From Trichuris trichiura (taxonomy: Eukaryota; Nematoda; Enoplea; Trichinellida; Trichuridae): a stretch of DNA of 64,000 nucleotides. The notes under the pieces were generated by a model, which was not told the origin of the DNA, did not search any database, and saw only the letters and a list, made by a program, of their open reading frames with translations. The stretch lies in NCBI GenBank assembly GCA_037903355.1, contig JBAJFE010000025.1:1116001-1180000 (forward strand), read 5' to 3'. Shown here piece by piece: positions 45,086 to 55,800 of the stretch; position 1 is the stretch's first letter, and each line of letters begins with the position of its first letter. The position numbers and the translations under genes were made by a program.

Positions 45086-48000
45086 CGAAAATTCCAATAT
45101 CAGGTTTAGACTCATGATCGAAAGTAAATGTAGAAAATTCAATTCCATACACTGAGGTTATAGGTGCTTTAAGGCGGGTCGCTTCTTCATCTCGCATTCT
45201 TTGCGTACAAAGAAGTTAAATACTGACACAAGACAACTTATACGGTTGAATAATTGTTAATTTAGACGCGGTTGCAAGAAAAATGGTTTCTATCCCAAAA
45301 CGCGATAGAAGATGAATGAAAGTATCCCGGCCATTGTTTACTATACGTAAGGACAGTCGCTATGGCGTCCGTTCAAATTTGGAAGTAGTAAAACTATTTT
45401 CATTGATACAAACAATAGTTTAGACAAGACGTTGTAAGTCGCGTAAGGACAGTCTCTGTTTAGTCTAATTCTTCTTCCTTTCTTAGAATTCATTGATTTA
45501 GTTCGTACTTTATCGTTTGTTTGAATATTGAACATCGTCAGCTCCTAACCGGCTGATAGTTCACTAATAGCTCTGTTTGGATAAAGTGGCCGATCATCAC
45601 TTCCAACGAGTTCTACGTGACAGATGTTTACTTTATTGTCATTTAAGAAAGCTTCATGAAGTTAAGATGGTCATTGATCTCTAGAAAGTGCCATAACGAT
45701 TTGCCGCGTCGAAACTTAATCCAAATAGCTTTGATTAACGAAACGTTGAAGTGACAAATGCTGATTTGGTGCTTTAGCAGCTGTCCAATGAACTTAAGAC
45801 TCTTATGTTCTCGCTGTTTTGACAATCAAACAAAATAAAATTCCGTTTCTCCTTAAAAGCAGTTAACATATGCTCAACAATTCTTTACCGTAACAACCTC
45901 ATTTTTTAAAATTAAAGCCCAGCCGAGCCTAAGAGTACTCTATTGCCCTTTTAAGGTGTCACTGTAAGCTTAGTCAGCGGCTAGTGCTAAATTCAAAATG
46001 TTGCCGAAAATGATTAAATTGACATGCCGCATTATATTTTGTTTTCAAAGGATAAACATCTCTTTGGGTTGTTCAACGCTAAGAAATGCATTGACGTTCA
46101 TAAAAGTCTACCAGAACTTGAAAACATTTAAATTCCACATTTCCCGCGTTTCTTACTGTAGGATGCAAATTCTTGCGACGATCGAAATAGTTTCTTTCTA
46201 TTATGCCAACACCGCCTTATTGCAAATGACTGTAATGAAGTTCCGCACTTTTTAAAACTTGATGCCATTTGTCGAGCTGAAAACAGTGTTTTAAACGCGA
46301 ATCGTTAAGAACGCCTAAACATACAGCAAGAAATAAAGCTTCTCAATTTAACAGGTGCATAGATTTTCATTGTGACAACGAAGTTTGGAAACAAAACGTT
46401 CGGGTTTGCGCCAAGTCACCGTTGTCACTGATGCTCAAATAAGGAAAGACAACAAGTTTGGTAGATAGACGACAGCGGTTTAATAAAGAAAATCAATGTG
46501 TTAGAAATATGCAAGCGACAATAGGCTTACGGCTGACTGAGGCATGAACGGAAGCGTACTTAAGCCCAAGTTAGGCTAACGCAAAGCTGAACCCTAAAGA
46601 CCAGCTAAGCCTAACTTTTAGGCTTTTGAAGATTGACAGTCTTCAGCCGTAAACATTATTTCGTCGTAGACCGTTTTGACGAAGAAGACATAAAGGTGCT
46701 TGCTTACATCGCGTTTCGTCGAAAGAAAACGGAATTGCTTATACGTGTGCGTTACCAAGCACAGGGCAAAGTGCATATTCAAAGTGCCTGAATGTTACTC
46801 TATTGATAAAATTCATGCTGCTATTCCGCCAGCCGAAAACAGAGTATTTTTTAAAGAAAAGCCGCCGACTGCGCTTCAGTGTTGGTTTACGCTTAGGATA
46901 ACGCGGGGTCCAGATTTTCATACTCGTTTACTAAACTTACCTGTCGTAAATAGAGTCTGGGAATCTTAAAAATGATTATAAACGCAGCTTTTGATTTTTC
47001 ATAAGCATTTTTGTACCTGACAACATTTCTACTGCTTACAGTATGAAACTTTTATCCGAAACTGCATTGTATGCGCTTGCGGTTGTTGTAAACATTACGG
47101 AAAAAACGTTTTTCTTTTAACGCAAATTGTTTTGGCGCCTAGCCGCACTGTAGCAAGAAATTTTTTAATTTATTTCACAAACTGGATTTCTCAATCGACG
47201 CAGTGTTAGGTTAAGGAATACGGAAGAAAAACTAAAGTTAGTACCGTTTTTACGTTGTGGCAGTAGCAGCGATAAAATAAAAAATGGTGTTTACGTCTGA
47301 AAAGTGCGCAGGACAACTCAGCGTCGCTTAACCTTTTCGGGACAGTAAATGGTGAAGTAGTGATGATCCTTCATGTCAAAGTAAATCTGAAATCTCTATT
47401 AAGCGTAGATTTTTACTGCTGTGTCAAGTAAATTGGCCAGCAGGTGGTAATCTGCCGCCAAGAATATACGTGGGCGGCTCTGCGTATAGGGGGCGCACTG
47501 ATCGCTTTGAGGAAAGTGGAGGAGATAATTGACAAGCGCAGTAAGTGCTGTGCTGGCAGTGATGTAACATAATCGTTCGCTATACGAGTTCGCAATCGTT
47601 GACGAGTGCTGCTGCGCATCTTATCAGTCCGTCGTCGCTCAAACTGCTCTAACATTGAAGGTTGGAAGTTTCACGACCCACATCATTATTGGTACGTACA
47701 TCTTTAGACTATTGAAGCATCTTACTGTACAAAGGTTGCCTTGTTTAAGTAGAGACTTTACAGCATAGCGTAATGCACTGAAAGTTAGTACTAAGTAGAA
47801 TACAGCGTCTTACATGATAGTTAGAAACTGATTTTGACTCCTACTCGGTGGTTTTTGATAAGTTCTATGAACTATATAAGGGCTGTCGCCCTCAAACAAC
47901 TGCTCACTTTTTCCATCAGCTTTTAAAGAGGTTTACATTTTTTTTTTATTCTGAAAGGATATCATATGCTTGCTTAACCGTGTACAACCTATAGCTCATT

Positions 48001-48552
48001 CTATTACGGCAGTAGAATGGCACACACCGCCCTAAGGCAGACTTTTGAAAGCCGGGGAGTTATTCTTGTTAGCCGAAATTTCCATTATAAAACTTGGTGA
48101 CGAGAACAAGGTACCTACAGTATGAGTAAACGATGGTCAAGTTGTGTAGCCTCACCGGGTTAGTTTTTTTTCTAGTACGCTAAGTTCGAGCAGTTGTTGT
48201 CTTCCGGAGCCTAAAATTACTTCCCCGACAAGTTTTGAGAATAACGTCGCAAAAGTCTGCCGTACGACCGGTAGAACAGTTAATAAGTTAGGTGCCTCGG
48301 AATCGTTAGTTTTTGGCATGCTCTTTCTCTGGTTATCTTTTTCGATTGCAGCATTATTGTTGGTCACCGTTGCCCTAGTTGCTCAAAACAAGTCTCCGTA
48401 TCGTAACCTTCAGTTCATGTCATTCTTCCGCTGAATTTCTTATCAGGGAAGAACATGATAACGAAAACGTACAATCTCTTTATAAAGGCTCCAATATTCA
48501 AATATTCTAAACGTGCGATTAAAAATTTGGTTGATATAGGGATGAAATCTCA
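45086..48552. other. spacer without a supported gene
   Basis: Short frames only. A 10-bp perfect inverted repeat (AAGTTAGGCT at 46568-46577 and its complement at 46608-46617) forms a small hairpin. The frame at 46700-46969 (+) and its antisense shadow show no domain. Confidence 0.4.
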
Positions 48553-48696
48553 TGTTGAGCGGAAGTACGGCAAAACTCGTCCTCTTGAGGACAAAACAGG
48601 GTAGTTCTAAAACTTTCGCTCTTTAGAGATGTTTGTTGGACTGCAAATTAAAAAGTTCCTTTTTTTCGACGAGTTTTGCTGTATTTCAGCTCAACA
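48553..48696. mobile_element. 144-bp element with terminal inverted repeats (MITE-like)
   Basis: The left arm begins TGTTGAGCGGAAGTACGG (48553) and continues through CAAAACTCGTCC. The right arm, read in reverse from 48696, begins TGTTGAGCTGAAATACAG and continues CAAAACTCGTCG. About 26 of 30 positions agree. The 84-base interior has no coding capacity. No convincing target-site duplication is visible at the flanks, so calling it a miniature inverted-repeat transposon is inference. Confidence 0.6.
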
Positions 48697-48889
48697 TATT
48701 CCCAGCGTATACACATATATATAACGCAGAAAGCTGTCGCTCGTGGATAAACAAAATCTGAAAGAAGCTACTCAGTGAAATAGCCTATTTCGACGTCTAT
48801 ATTTTCATTAGAAAAAGGAATGGTAGGGCATGCACATTTTATTATAAGAAAGTGAGAGAAGAATACACGCCCGTTCGTCAGTGATTTTT

Positions 48890-49200
48890 TTGAAGGATAT
48901 CAATGTCTTCATAATGAAGAAATTTATTACGGATCTGTCCCATTTGTTTTGTATATAAAAAGACTCTGGAGCTTTCGGGTCATTCGAGACCCATCATCAG
49001 CGGTCTTAAGTTGTTGATATGATTCGTGGCAGCGAGTGCCCTAATGTTTCTGAGGATTTCAAAGCGGGCATTTTTAAAGTTTTCCATTGGTAGGTTCTGG
49101 TATCTGGGTCTGTCGGCGCACTTCTTTTTCTTGTTCCGTATATCGTGTAGATGGTGTCTTTGCTGGGTAGTTTCGAACATTTTTTGTTGTTGGTTCACTG
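48890..49200 (-). mobile_element. fragment of a retroelement 3' end (possibly Penelope-like)
   Basis: Read on the minus strand, an open frame (49198-48980) encodes a basic peptide with HLHDIRNKKKKCADRPRY and FEILRNIRALAATNHINNL. It is followed by an untranslated tail that encodes nothing but contains AATAAA near 48920. The last codons overlap a CTGATGA-stem-GAAA motif (1000-973 offset within 48973-49000). From memory of such elements the layout resembles the 3' end of a Penelope-type retroelement, but no catalytic motif is present in the fragment, so the assignment is tentative. Confidence 0.35.
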
Positions 49201-49977
49201 TTTTTTCATTTTTTATTCATTTTTTTCTTTCTTTCTTCTTTTTTCTTTTTCTTCCCTTGTTCCATAAATATCGGATATCAATGTCGGTCGAAAGCAGATT
49301 TTTTTTCTAAAAACGGCAAATGTGAGTGGGGCTTTCCCAAAGCCGTTTCAGCTGACGCAGTAGCTCGGGTTAAATGATAATCAGGAAGTAATTGAACCTG
49401 CGAACTAGTAAACTGTAGCTACTAAGTACTCGTTAAGCAACGTCATTCTTGTTGGCGGTCAGTGCTTCCGTTGGCGGTTCGAAGTTGGTGAACGCGTTTG
49501 TCGTATCGCTTACGAAAAGTTAGAACGATTATTGTCTGATAGAAGCGCGTCGGTGATCAATATGACCAACGCTGATCCCGTGGTAAGAAGAGCAACAAAA
49601 AAGCTTTCATTGTTCGATGGGATTGTCATCACAGGCTGGCATTCATATAAGCTCATGCAATAATCTTTGTATGGGAACAGGCAAGCTCAGCGGCTGCGTA
49701 TAGGCGCTGCATCGTTGTTGTAGCGAGTTAAGCTGATCAGCGCTTAGCAAGATGGATCGACTTCGCTGATTTCAATGATAGCAGTATTTACCAACGTTGG
49801 GACGTAGATCCTGCGCCACGGATTAGTACCATTCAAAGGCTTATGGAGAACAATTTTTTCTTGATAAAAGATATTACGAGCTATGACGTGTGACTAATCG
49901 CAGATGCATTGAAGTCACGACAGTCACTTCATCATTGAATGGATAGATAAGGAGCGCCGAATGAATTCTGTCAAATG
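49201..49977. other. spacer, T-rich then unique sequence
   Basis: A T-rich tract (49195-49265) is followed by unclassified sequence. I see no gene. Confidence 0.4.
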
Positions 49978-50803
49978 ATATCTAGCAGGGCTGTAGGCAA
50001 TGATAACAGCGCACCAATATGATCTTCACGTGGTTCCGCATTGTATACAGACAAAATGGACTGCATAAAAATGATATTTAACGAGCCGGCAGAGGACAGA
50101 GACGGAGTACACACGTGCTGCTTACGATACTTTTGCTGTGAAGATCATTGACCTGATTACAATATATGCTTAATGTGTTGGTTCAGTTCTTTAATCTACA
50201 TTGGGCAGCTTGTTCAACATCTCTTGTACGATATGAAACCGTGGGCTTTGCCAGTGTGCTTTGCTTACCCTGAGCTGGTGATTCGTCGAGTTTGGTGGCA
50301 TATGGTAAGAAAAATATGTTATCCGTAACTCACAACCGCTGAAGAAAAATATGTTCGCCATATTGCCTCATAAAATATGTTCACCCTATTGCGTCATTGG
50401 CTAATAGTTTGACATCTAGCAAGGCTGTAGGCAATGATAACAGCGCATCAATATGATCTTCTCGTGGTCCCGCATTGTATAAGGACAAAATGGGCTGCGT
50501 GAAAAAGATATTCAACGAGCCGGCGGACGACAGAGACAGATTACACACGTTCTGCTTACGATTTTTTTGCTGTGAAGATCATTGACCTGATTACGATATA
50601 TGCTTAATGTGTTGGTTCAGTTCTTTAATCTACATTGGGCAGTTTGCTCAACATCTCTTATACGATATGAAGCCTTGGGCTTTGCCAGTGTGCCTTGCTT
50701 ACCCTGAGCGGGTGGCATACGGTAAGAAAAATATGTTCACCATATTGCCTCAGGTTGGAAAATATGTTCACCCTATTGCGTCATTGGCTAATAGTTTGAC
50801 AAA
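49978..50803. repeat. two-copy tandem repeat, about 430 and 390 bp
   Basis: The unit starting ATATCTAGCAGGGCTGTAGG at 49979 recurs as ACATCTAGCAAGGCTGTAGG at 50412. Similarity continues through AACGAGCCGGC, GTGTTGGTTCAGTTC and CTACATTGGGCAG. Both units end with a CACCCTATTGCGTCATTGGC block (about 50380 and 50772). The copies differ by scattered substitutions and a few indels. A short diverged relative (GTGTTGGTTCAGTTTTTTAA) is at about 60693, showing that the family is dispersed. Confidence 0.85.
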
Positions 50804-51798
50804 TAGTTTTATCCAAAGAAGATACTGTACCGAAGTAATCGCCTTACATTATTGGTCATTGAGGCGTGGCACGTCCGCTCTGCGTTTCACTGTCCTGTTA
50901 TAATAAGGGCATCGTGAAAAGTATGACAGTCGAGAAGTTTACGATAAAAAGCATGGCGGGAATAACGATGATCTTTTTCTCAATTGCAAGAGATGGTCAA
51001 ACCTGAAAGAGAGAAAGGGAAAATCCCGCATGCAAAATATTTCAGCGTGGAAGCGAGAATCCGAAAAGACAATGAAAGTTTTCCGATGGTATGAACAAAT
51101 CCTCCTCGATAATGCATGTGCAATCGCAGCGTACACTTGTCAGTCATTGGCTGTTGTCCAGCTTCAGTTATTTGGCATTTGTAAGGGTCATCTATGTCTC
51201 ATGCTTATTGGAATGCATGATATGCCGTATTCGGTGGCTACATCGCCCTGAGCTGCAGAGACGAAGTCCGCCTCTAAACAAAGTTCAGGGGGGCCTGTTT
51301 CTTTCGACAACGTAATACTTAATTTCTCTTCAAGTTTTTGCATCAGCGTTATTGCCAGTATGAAAAGCGAACGACAGTAAAGCCTACATTGCACACCGCC
51401 GCATGTCTTGTAGCCAACCGCTATCGGATCGCCACGTTTGGTACTCAGGGATTATTGTCACATTGTGATTTCGCCAAGCGGTTCCGCTGTAATTTTATTT
51501 TTCTTTATGTAAAGTAAATGGCTGATCTGTACATACGGTTACGCAGTCCCATCCAAGGAGATACGTAAGCGTAAAATTTGCATACGCGTATAAAACAGTA
51601 ATTCTCACTTTCTTGAACTTCCAGTTGTTCCACTTCTATTGGGCGCGCTTAGAAAGAGAAAACAGCGTGACGACAATGGGAAGAAGTGACGGTCGGTTCT
51701 CAAGTTCCATTCTGTACTGTAATGTCGGAAGTCGTAGGTCGTTTTCGGAATGGAACGCAAACAAGAATGTCTGCTGCCATCGCCTTATGAGAAAGTCC
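50804..51798. other. unclassified repeat-rich spacer
   Basis: Overlapping open frames at 50939-51394 on both strands have no domains. An ATTTGCAT octamer sits at 51576. No gene is supported. Confidence 0.35.
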
Positions 51799-52800
51799 TT
51801 TTCAGTGTTTTCTACACCTTTTACGGCTTTTCCCGTTGTTATCTGCTGGATCAGCGCGGAAGTGGACTGCCCATGGGAGCACCATCTCTTTGGGAGAAGA
51901 ACCTGTCCTGGAACCTGAAGTAGTTCCGTTGTTTCATCCAGAAGGAAATCAGTTTGGTCATGTGAAAGAGGTTTAGTTTCGTTTTTTGAAGTCCTGTGGT
52001 TTCCCTTTTGAAAGGGTTTTCTAATAGGTTAATTGTGTAGTCTATGGGGATACTGGTGAAAAGGTCTTTGACGTCATAGCTTACCATGACGTTGTTCGGT
52101 CGTGCAGAAGTCTTTACAGTTTTTAGCATGGGATTTGCGTTTACCCGTTAACGGTTTTAGTATGTTTGTTAGATAGGTGCAAAGCCTCGATATTACGCTA
52201 TTGACGCTTGAGACGACTGGTCTTAAGTTAACTCCCGGCTTATGAATCTTAGGGAGTCCGTAAAATTCGGGACATTTGGCGTTGTTTACGAAGTAAATGT
52301 AGTTGCTGTTGTGCGTAAGCCGGTTGTCCTGCTTCTCACTTGCGAACGCATCCAGCAAGGCCCTCAGTTGTAACCGTGCCTGAGGAATTGGGTCCTCCGG
52401 AATGGGGCGTTATATAGCATTATCTAAGAGGTTATTTATTTTCTGTTTATAATCACTACGGTTAAGGAGAACCACTACGTTACCTTTGTCTGCTTTGGTG
52501 ATTATTATGTCTTTCCGTGACTTTAGTTGTTTTATAACCCGCTGCTCCTCGTGGGATAGGTTAGGTGTTAATGATGGGCGGCTCTGCAATATAATGTTTG
52601 TTATTGAAGCTCTGACCTGTGTCGCCCTGGGAAATTCAGTGCGAGAGAACCCGCCCTGCACCGAGGAAATGATGTCCATAACTGGAATGCTCTTGGGGGT
52701 GGGAACGAAGTTTAATCCCTTGGCGAGAACCCTTTCTCAATCTCATTCAAGTTGGTGGAGCTGAGATTGACAACAACTTTTTTATTGCATTGCATGTTCG
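51799..52800 (-). mobile_element. Penelope-like retroelement copy A, 3'-truncated and broken
   Basis: Minus-strand pieces (52679-52410, 52358-52074, 52129-51851) match copy B below in order and sequence. They carry KSRKDIIITKADKGNVVVLL, FYGLPKIHKPGV with LRPVVSSVNS, and YDVKDLFTSIPIDYTINLL with DGAPMGSPL, all reverse transcriptase blocks. A stop separates the first two pieces and a frameshift the second and third. Homology ends abruptly after the GAPMGSP block. Next to it (about 51799-51853) is a short fragment of the pseudo-LTR (TTTTACGGCTTTTCCCGTTG), so the region from the RT active site to the endonuclease has been deleted. Confidence 0.85.
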
Positions 52801-52869
52801 GTGTGGGTTTGTTCGATCTTTTAAATTTCCAAGATCGAGAAGCTTAAAAACTGGGTGCTCCTTAACGGG

Positions 52870-53131
52870 ATGATGTTTCATAGTTTTCCAGGTCGTTTAC
52901 GGCTTTTCCCGTTCTTATCTGCTTGGTATCTGTAATTCAAACGAAACAATTGCTCTACCAACAGGTGGATGAGCGATTATTAGGAAAAATTGAACAGGAC
53001 AAGTACACTCAGCTTTATTTTTCAGAGCTTTCGGAACGCTCTAGTTCCGTCGTCAGTGAGATGGAGGAGAATGTGTTTTTCTCCGAAAGGGTGTTATATA
53101 CGTACACGTAACGATAGGGATTGAGGTGAGG
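52870..53131 (-). repeat. pseudo-LTR shared by Penelope-like copies A and B
   Basis: Lies immediately 3' of the copy B coding region and 5' of copy A, so the two copies are joined head-to-tail through it. Related sequence occurs in the same orientation at 55245-55345 and inverted at 55430-55800. The recognisable core contains TTTTTCAGAGCTTTCGGAAC and GGTGGATGAGCGATTATTAG on the plus strand. The open plus-strand frame 52923-53111 is considered fortuitous. Confidence 0.75.
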
Positions 53132-55221
53132 TCAGCGCGGCAGTGAGCAACACTTGGTTTTACTTATAAGTGGTTCCCAAGCCGTGCTAACCTCTGGTCC
53201 TATGTCACGGTTGATCGTTGGGTTATGGTGAATGTAAAGAGCCTCCTTAACCCGGCGGCGATGTAAGTGGCTCTCGCGACAAATAATCTGCAGTTGTACG
53301 TCGAGCGAGCATTGAGAGGAATGCTCGACGACCGCCGACGCCTTTATCGTCTGTTGTATGATCTTCTCTGGTTTCAACTTCTGTGGTCAGCCTCGTCGTG
53401 GATTAAGTGTCGTTGGTTCGTCGGGTTGAGTCAGCCTTCGCATTGCCTCTTTGTATCGGCCAATGTTGGACACGTGTTGGCCGGACCTGTCAAATAAAGT
53501 ATTGCCCGTCTCTCCTATGTAGGAGGCCTTGCAACCGCATCGTATCTCATAGACGACGTCAGGTGTCCTGTCAAAGGGAACTATGGTCTTATCGCTCCTC
53601 ACCATTGAACGTTAACTATTTGATGTTGTAAATCGAACCTTATAGTCTAGGGAACGGCTTAATCGTAGGATTCGTTCCCTGATGCCGTTGTAATAAGGGA
53701 TAAACAAAATGGGGCGAATATTCCTGATTTCAGTGTTGTCATTGTTATTATTGTTAGTATCTGTAATGTTATTGTTATTATTGTTATCGTTATTAGGCGA
53801 AGAGTTTGAGTGCCGTCTGCACTCGGCGATGATGTGTTTAACCAGAGAATGTGGGTATCCGTTGTCTCCGATAGTCTTAAGGATGTGTTTTAATTCTGCA
53901 GGAAGAAATGCGGGGTCACAGATTGCTAAGGCCCGGTCGAATATCGCTTTTACAATACCTCGTTTGACTGATAAAGGATGGTGGGAAGAAAAGTGCAGAT
54001 ACCTGTTGGAATGGGTTGGTTTCCTATAAACGGAGGTCTTTATTTGGCTGCCTACGTCTAAGAAAGGAAGTTTGTTATTTACTTCTGTCTTCATCGCTAA
54101 ACGTATATTGTTGGGAAAGATAATGTTTAAGTGTCTTAGAAAAGTCCCCTCCTTGCTCGCTTTGGTAATGGCAAAAATGGCGTCTACGTAGCGTTTGAAA
54201 AAGATAGGCGCGTCATCAGAACCTATGCTAGCGAAGGCTTTTTCTTCGAAGTGCTCCATGAAGATTTCGGCTAGAATGGGGTAAAGGGGACTGATGATGG
54301 AGCACCATCTGTTTGTAAGAAGAACCTGTCTTGGAATCTGAAGTAATTCCCTTGTTTCATGCAAAAGGCAATCAATTTTGTTATGTGAAAGAGATTTAGT
54401 TTCGTTTTTACGGGTCTCGTGGTGTCACGTTTGAAACGTTTCTCTAAGAGGTCAATTGTATAGTTTATGGGAATACTCGTGAAAAAGTCTTTGACATCAT
54501 AGCTTACCATAATGCTGTTCGGTGTTAATGTAATTGGATTTAACGCCGTGCAGAAGTCTTTGCAGTTTTTGACATAGGATTTGCGTTTACCCGTTAACGG
54601 TTGAAGAATGTCTTTTAGATAAGTGCACAGCTTTGCTGTTACGCTATTGACGCTGGAAACGACTGGTCTTAACGGAATACCTGCCTTGTGAATCTTGGGG
54701 AGTCCGTATAGTTCAGGGCATTTAAGGTTGCTTAAGAAGAAAATGTGGTTACTTATGTAGGCGAGCTGGTGGTCGTTCCTCTCGCTCGTGAACGCCGCCA
54801 ATAAGGCCCTCAGTTCTACACGTGTCTGGGGTGTTCAGTCTTCCGGAATGGGGTGGTATATTGTACTGTCTAAGTGGATGCTTATTTTCTGTATATAGTC
54901 ATTTCTGTTAAGGAGAACCACAACGTTACCTTTATCTGCTTTGGTGATTATTATGTCTTTCCGCGACCTTAGTTGTTTTATGGCCCGTTGCTCTTCGTGG
55001 GATAGATTAGGTGTTGACGATGGGCGGCTCTCTAGGAGGGCGTTTGTAATTGAAGCTCTGACTTGTGTCGCCTTGAAAGGTTCAGTGCGAGACAGTCCGC
55101 CTTCTACAGAGGAGATGATATCCGTACCGGGAATGTTCTTCAGGGTGGGAACGAAGTTTAATCCCCTGTCGGGAATCCCTTTCTCAATCTCAATCAAGTT
55201 GGTAGAGCTGAGATTGACCAC
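53132..55221 (-). pseudogene. Penelope-like retroelement copy B, reverse transcriptase plus GIY-YIG endonuclease
   Basis: A near full-length Penelope-type element. Minus-strand order: N-terminal piece 55221-54835 (RSRKDIIITKADKGNVVVLL); RT fingers and palm 54801-54271 (LYGLPKIHKAGI, YDVKDFFTSIPINYTIDLL); a frameshift near 54290; RT palm to thumb 54364-53612 (SPLYPILAEIFMEHFEEKAF, FKRYVDAIFAI, VYRKPTHSNRYLHFSSHHPL); an Asn-rich tract; then the GIY-YIG domain 53605-53387 (YEIRCGCKASYIGETGNTL); and a C-terminal piece 53377-53132. Three in-frame stops and one frameshift break it. At the RT active site the second aspartate is replaced (YVDA rather than YVDD), so this copy should be inactive even apart from the stops. 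The endonuclease keeps the glycines and tyrosine of SYIGETG. Presence of the GIY-YIG domain marks the endonuclease-bearing branch of these elements. Confidence 0.93.
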
Positions 55222-55244
55222 TAATGCATCAAGTCTTTGTGTGC

Positions 55245-55345
55245 TTCCTATCTGTAATTGAACGAAACTGCTCTGCCAACGGATGGATGAACGGTTGTTA
55301 AGAAAAAAATGTACAGATATCGATACACTCAGCTTTATTTTTCAG
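55245..55345 (-). repeat. 5' pseudo-LTR remnant of copy B
   Basis: Shares CTCAGCTTTATTTTTCAGAG and the preceding GTAATT-ACGAAAC-GCTCT-CCAAC pattern with the pseudo-LTR at 52.9-53.1 kb, in the same orientation, directly upstream of the copy B open frame. Confidence 0.7.
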
Positions 55346-55429
55346 AGCTTTCGTAACTAGAAGGTTCCAAAAGCTTTGAAATTAACAGTTGAGTGCTTGA
55401 TACCTGTGCAATTTTTTTTAAGAACGGCT

Positions 55430-55800
55430 CATCCATCCGTTGGTAGAGCAGTTGTTTCGTTAAATTTCAGATACCAGCACAGACAAAATAAACGGGAGAA
55501 GCCGTAGAAGACTTTACAACCGTGAAACAACATCCCGTTAAGAAGTATCCTGTTTTCACGTTACGTGTACCTATATAGTACCATTCGGAGAGTAACGCCT
55601 TCTCCTCCATCTCACCGAGGATGGAAATAGAGCGTTCCGAAAGCTGTGATAATGAAGTTGAGTGCATTGGTGCTGTTGAATTTTTCCTAATAATCGCTCA
55701 TCTACCCGCTGGTAGTTCAATTGGTTCGTTTGAATTACAGATACCATCGCAGATAAGAACGGGAAAGGCCGTAAAAGATCTAGAAAACTATCAAATATCA
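55430..55800 (+). repeat. inverted pseudo-LTR copies
   Basis: Two pieces in the opposite orientation to copy B: about 55430-55480 (GGCTCATCCATCCGTTGG) and 55555-55795, the latter matching the 52.9-53.1 kb pseudo-LTR over most of its length, including CTCCTCCATCTCACCGAGG and AATTTTTCCTAATAATCGCT. Inverted pseudo-LTR fragments at one end are a known feature of Penelope-like insertions. Confidence 0.75.

Noticed and set aside
52923..53111. Plus-strand frame in the pseudo-LTR as a small gene
   Set aside because: The same sequence recurs as non-coding pseudo-LTR with frame-breaking differences, so the open frame is fortuitous.
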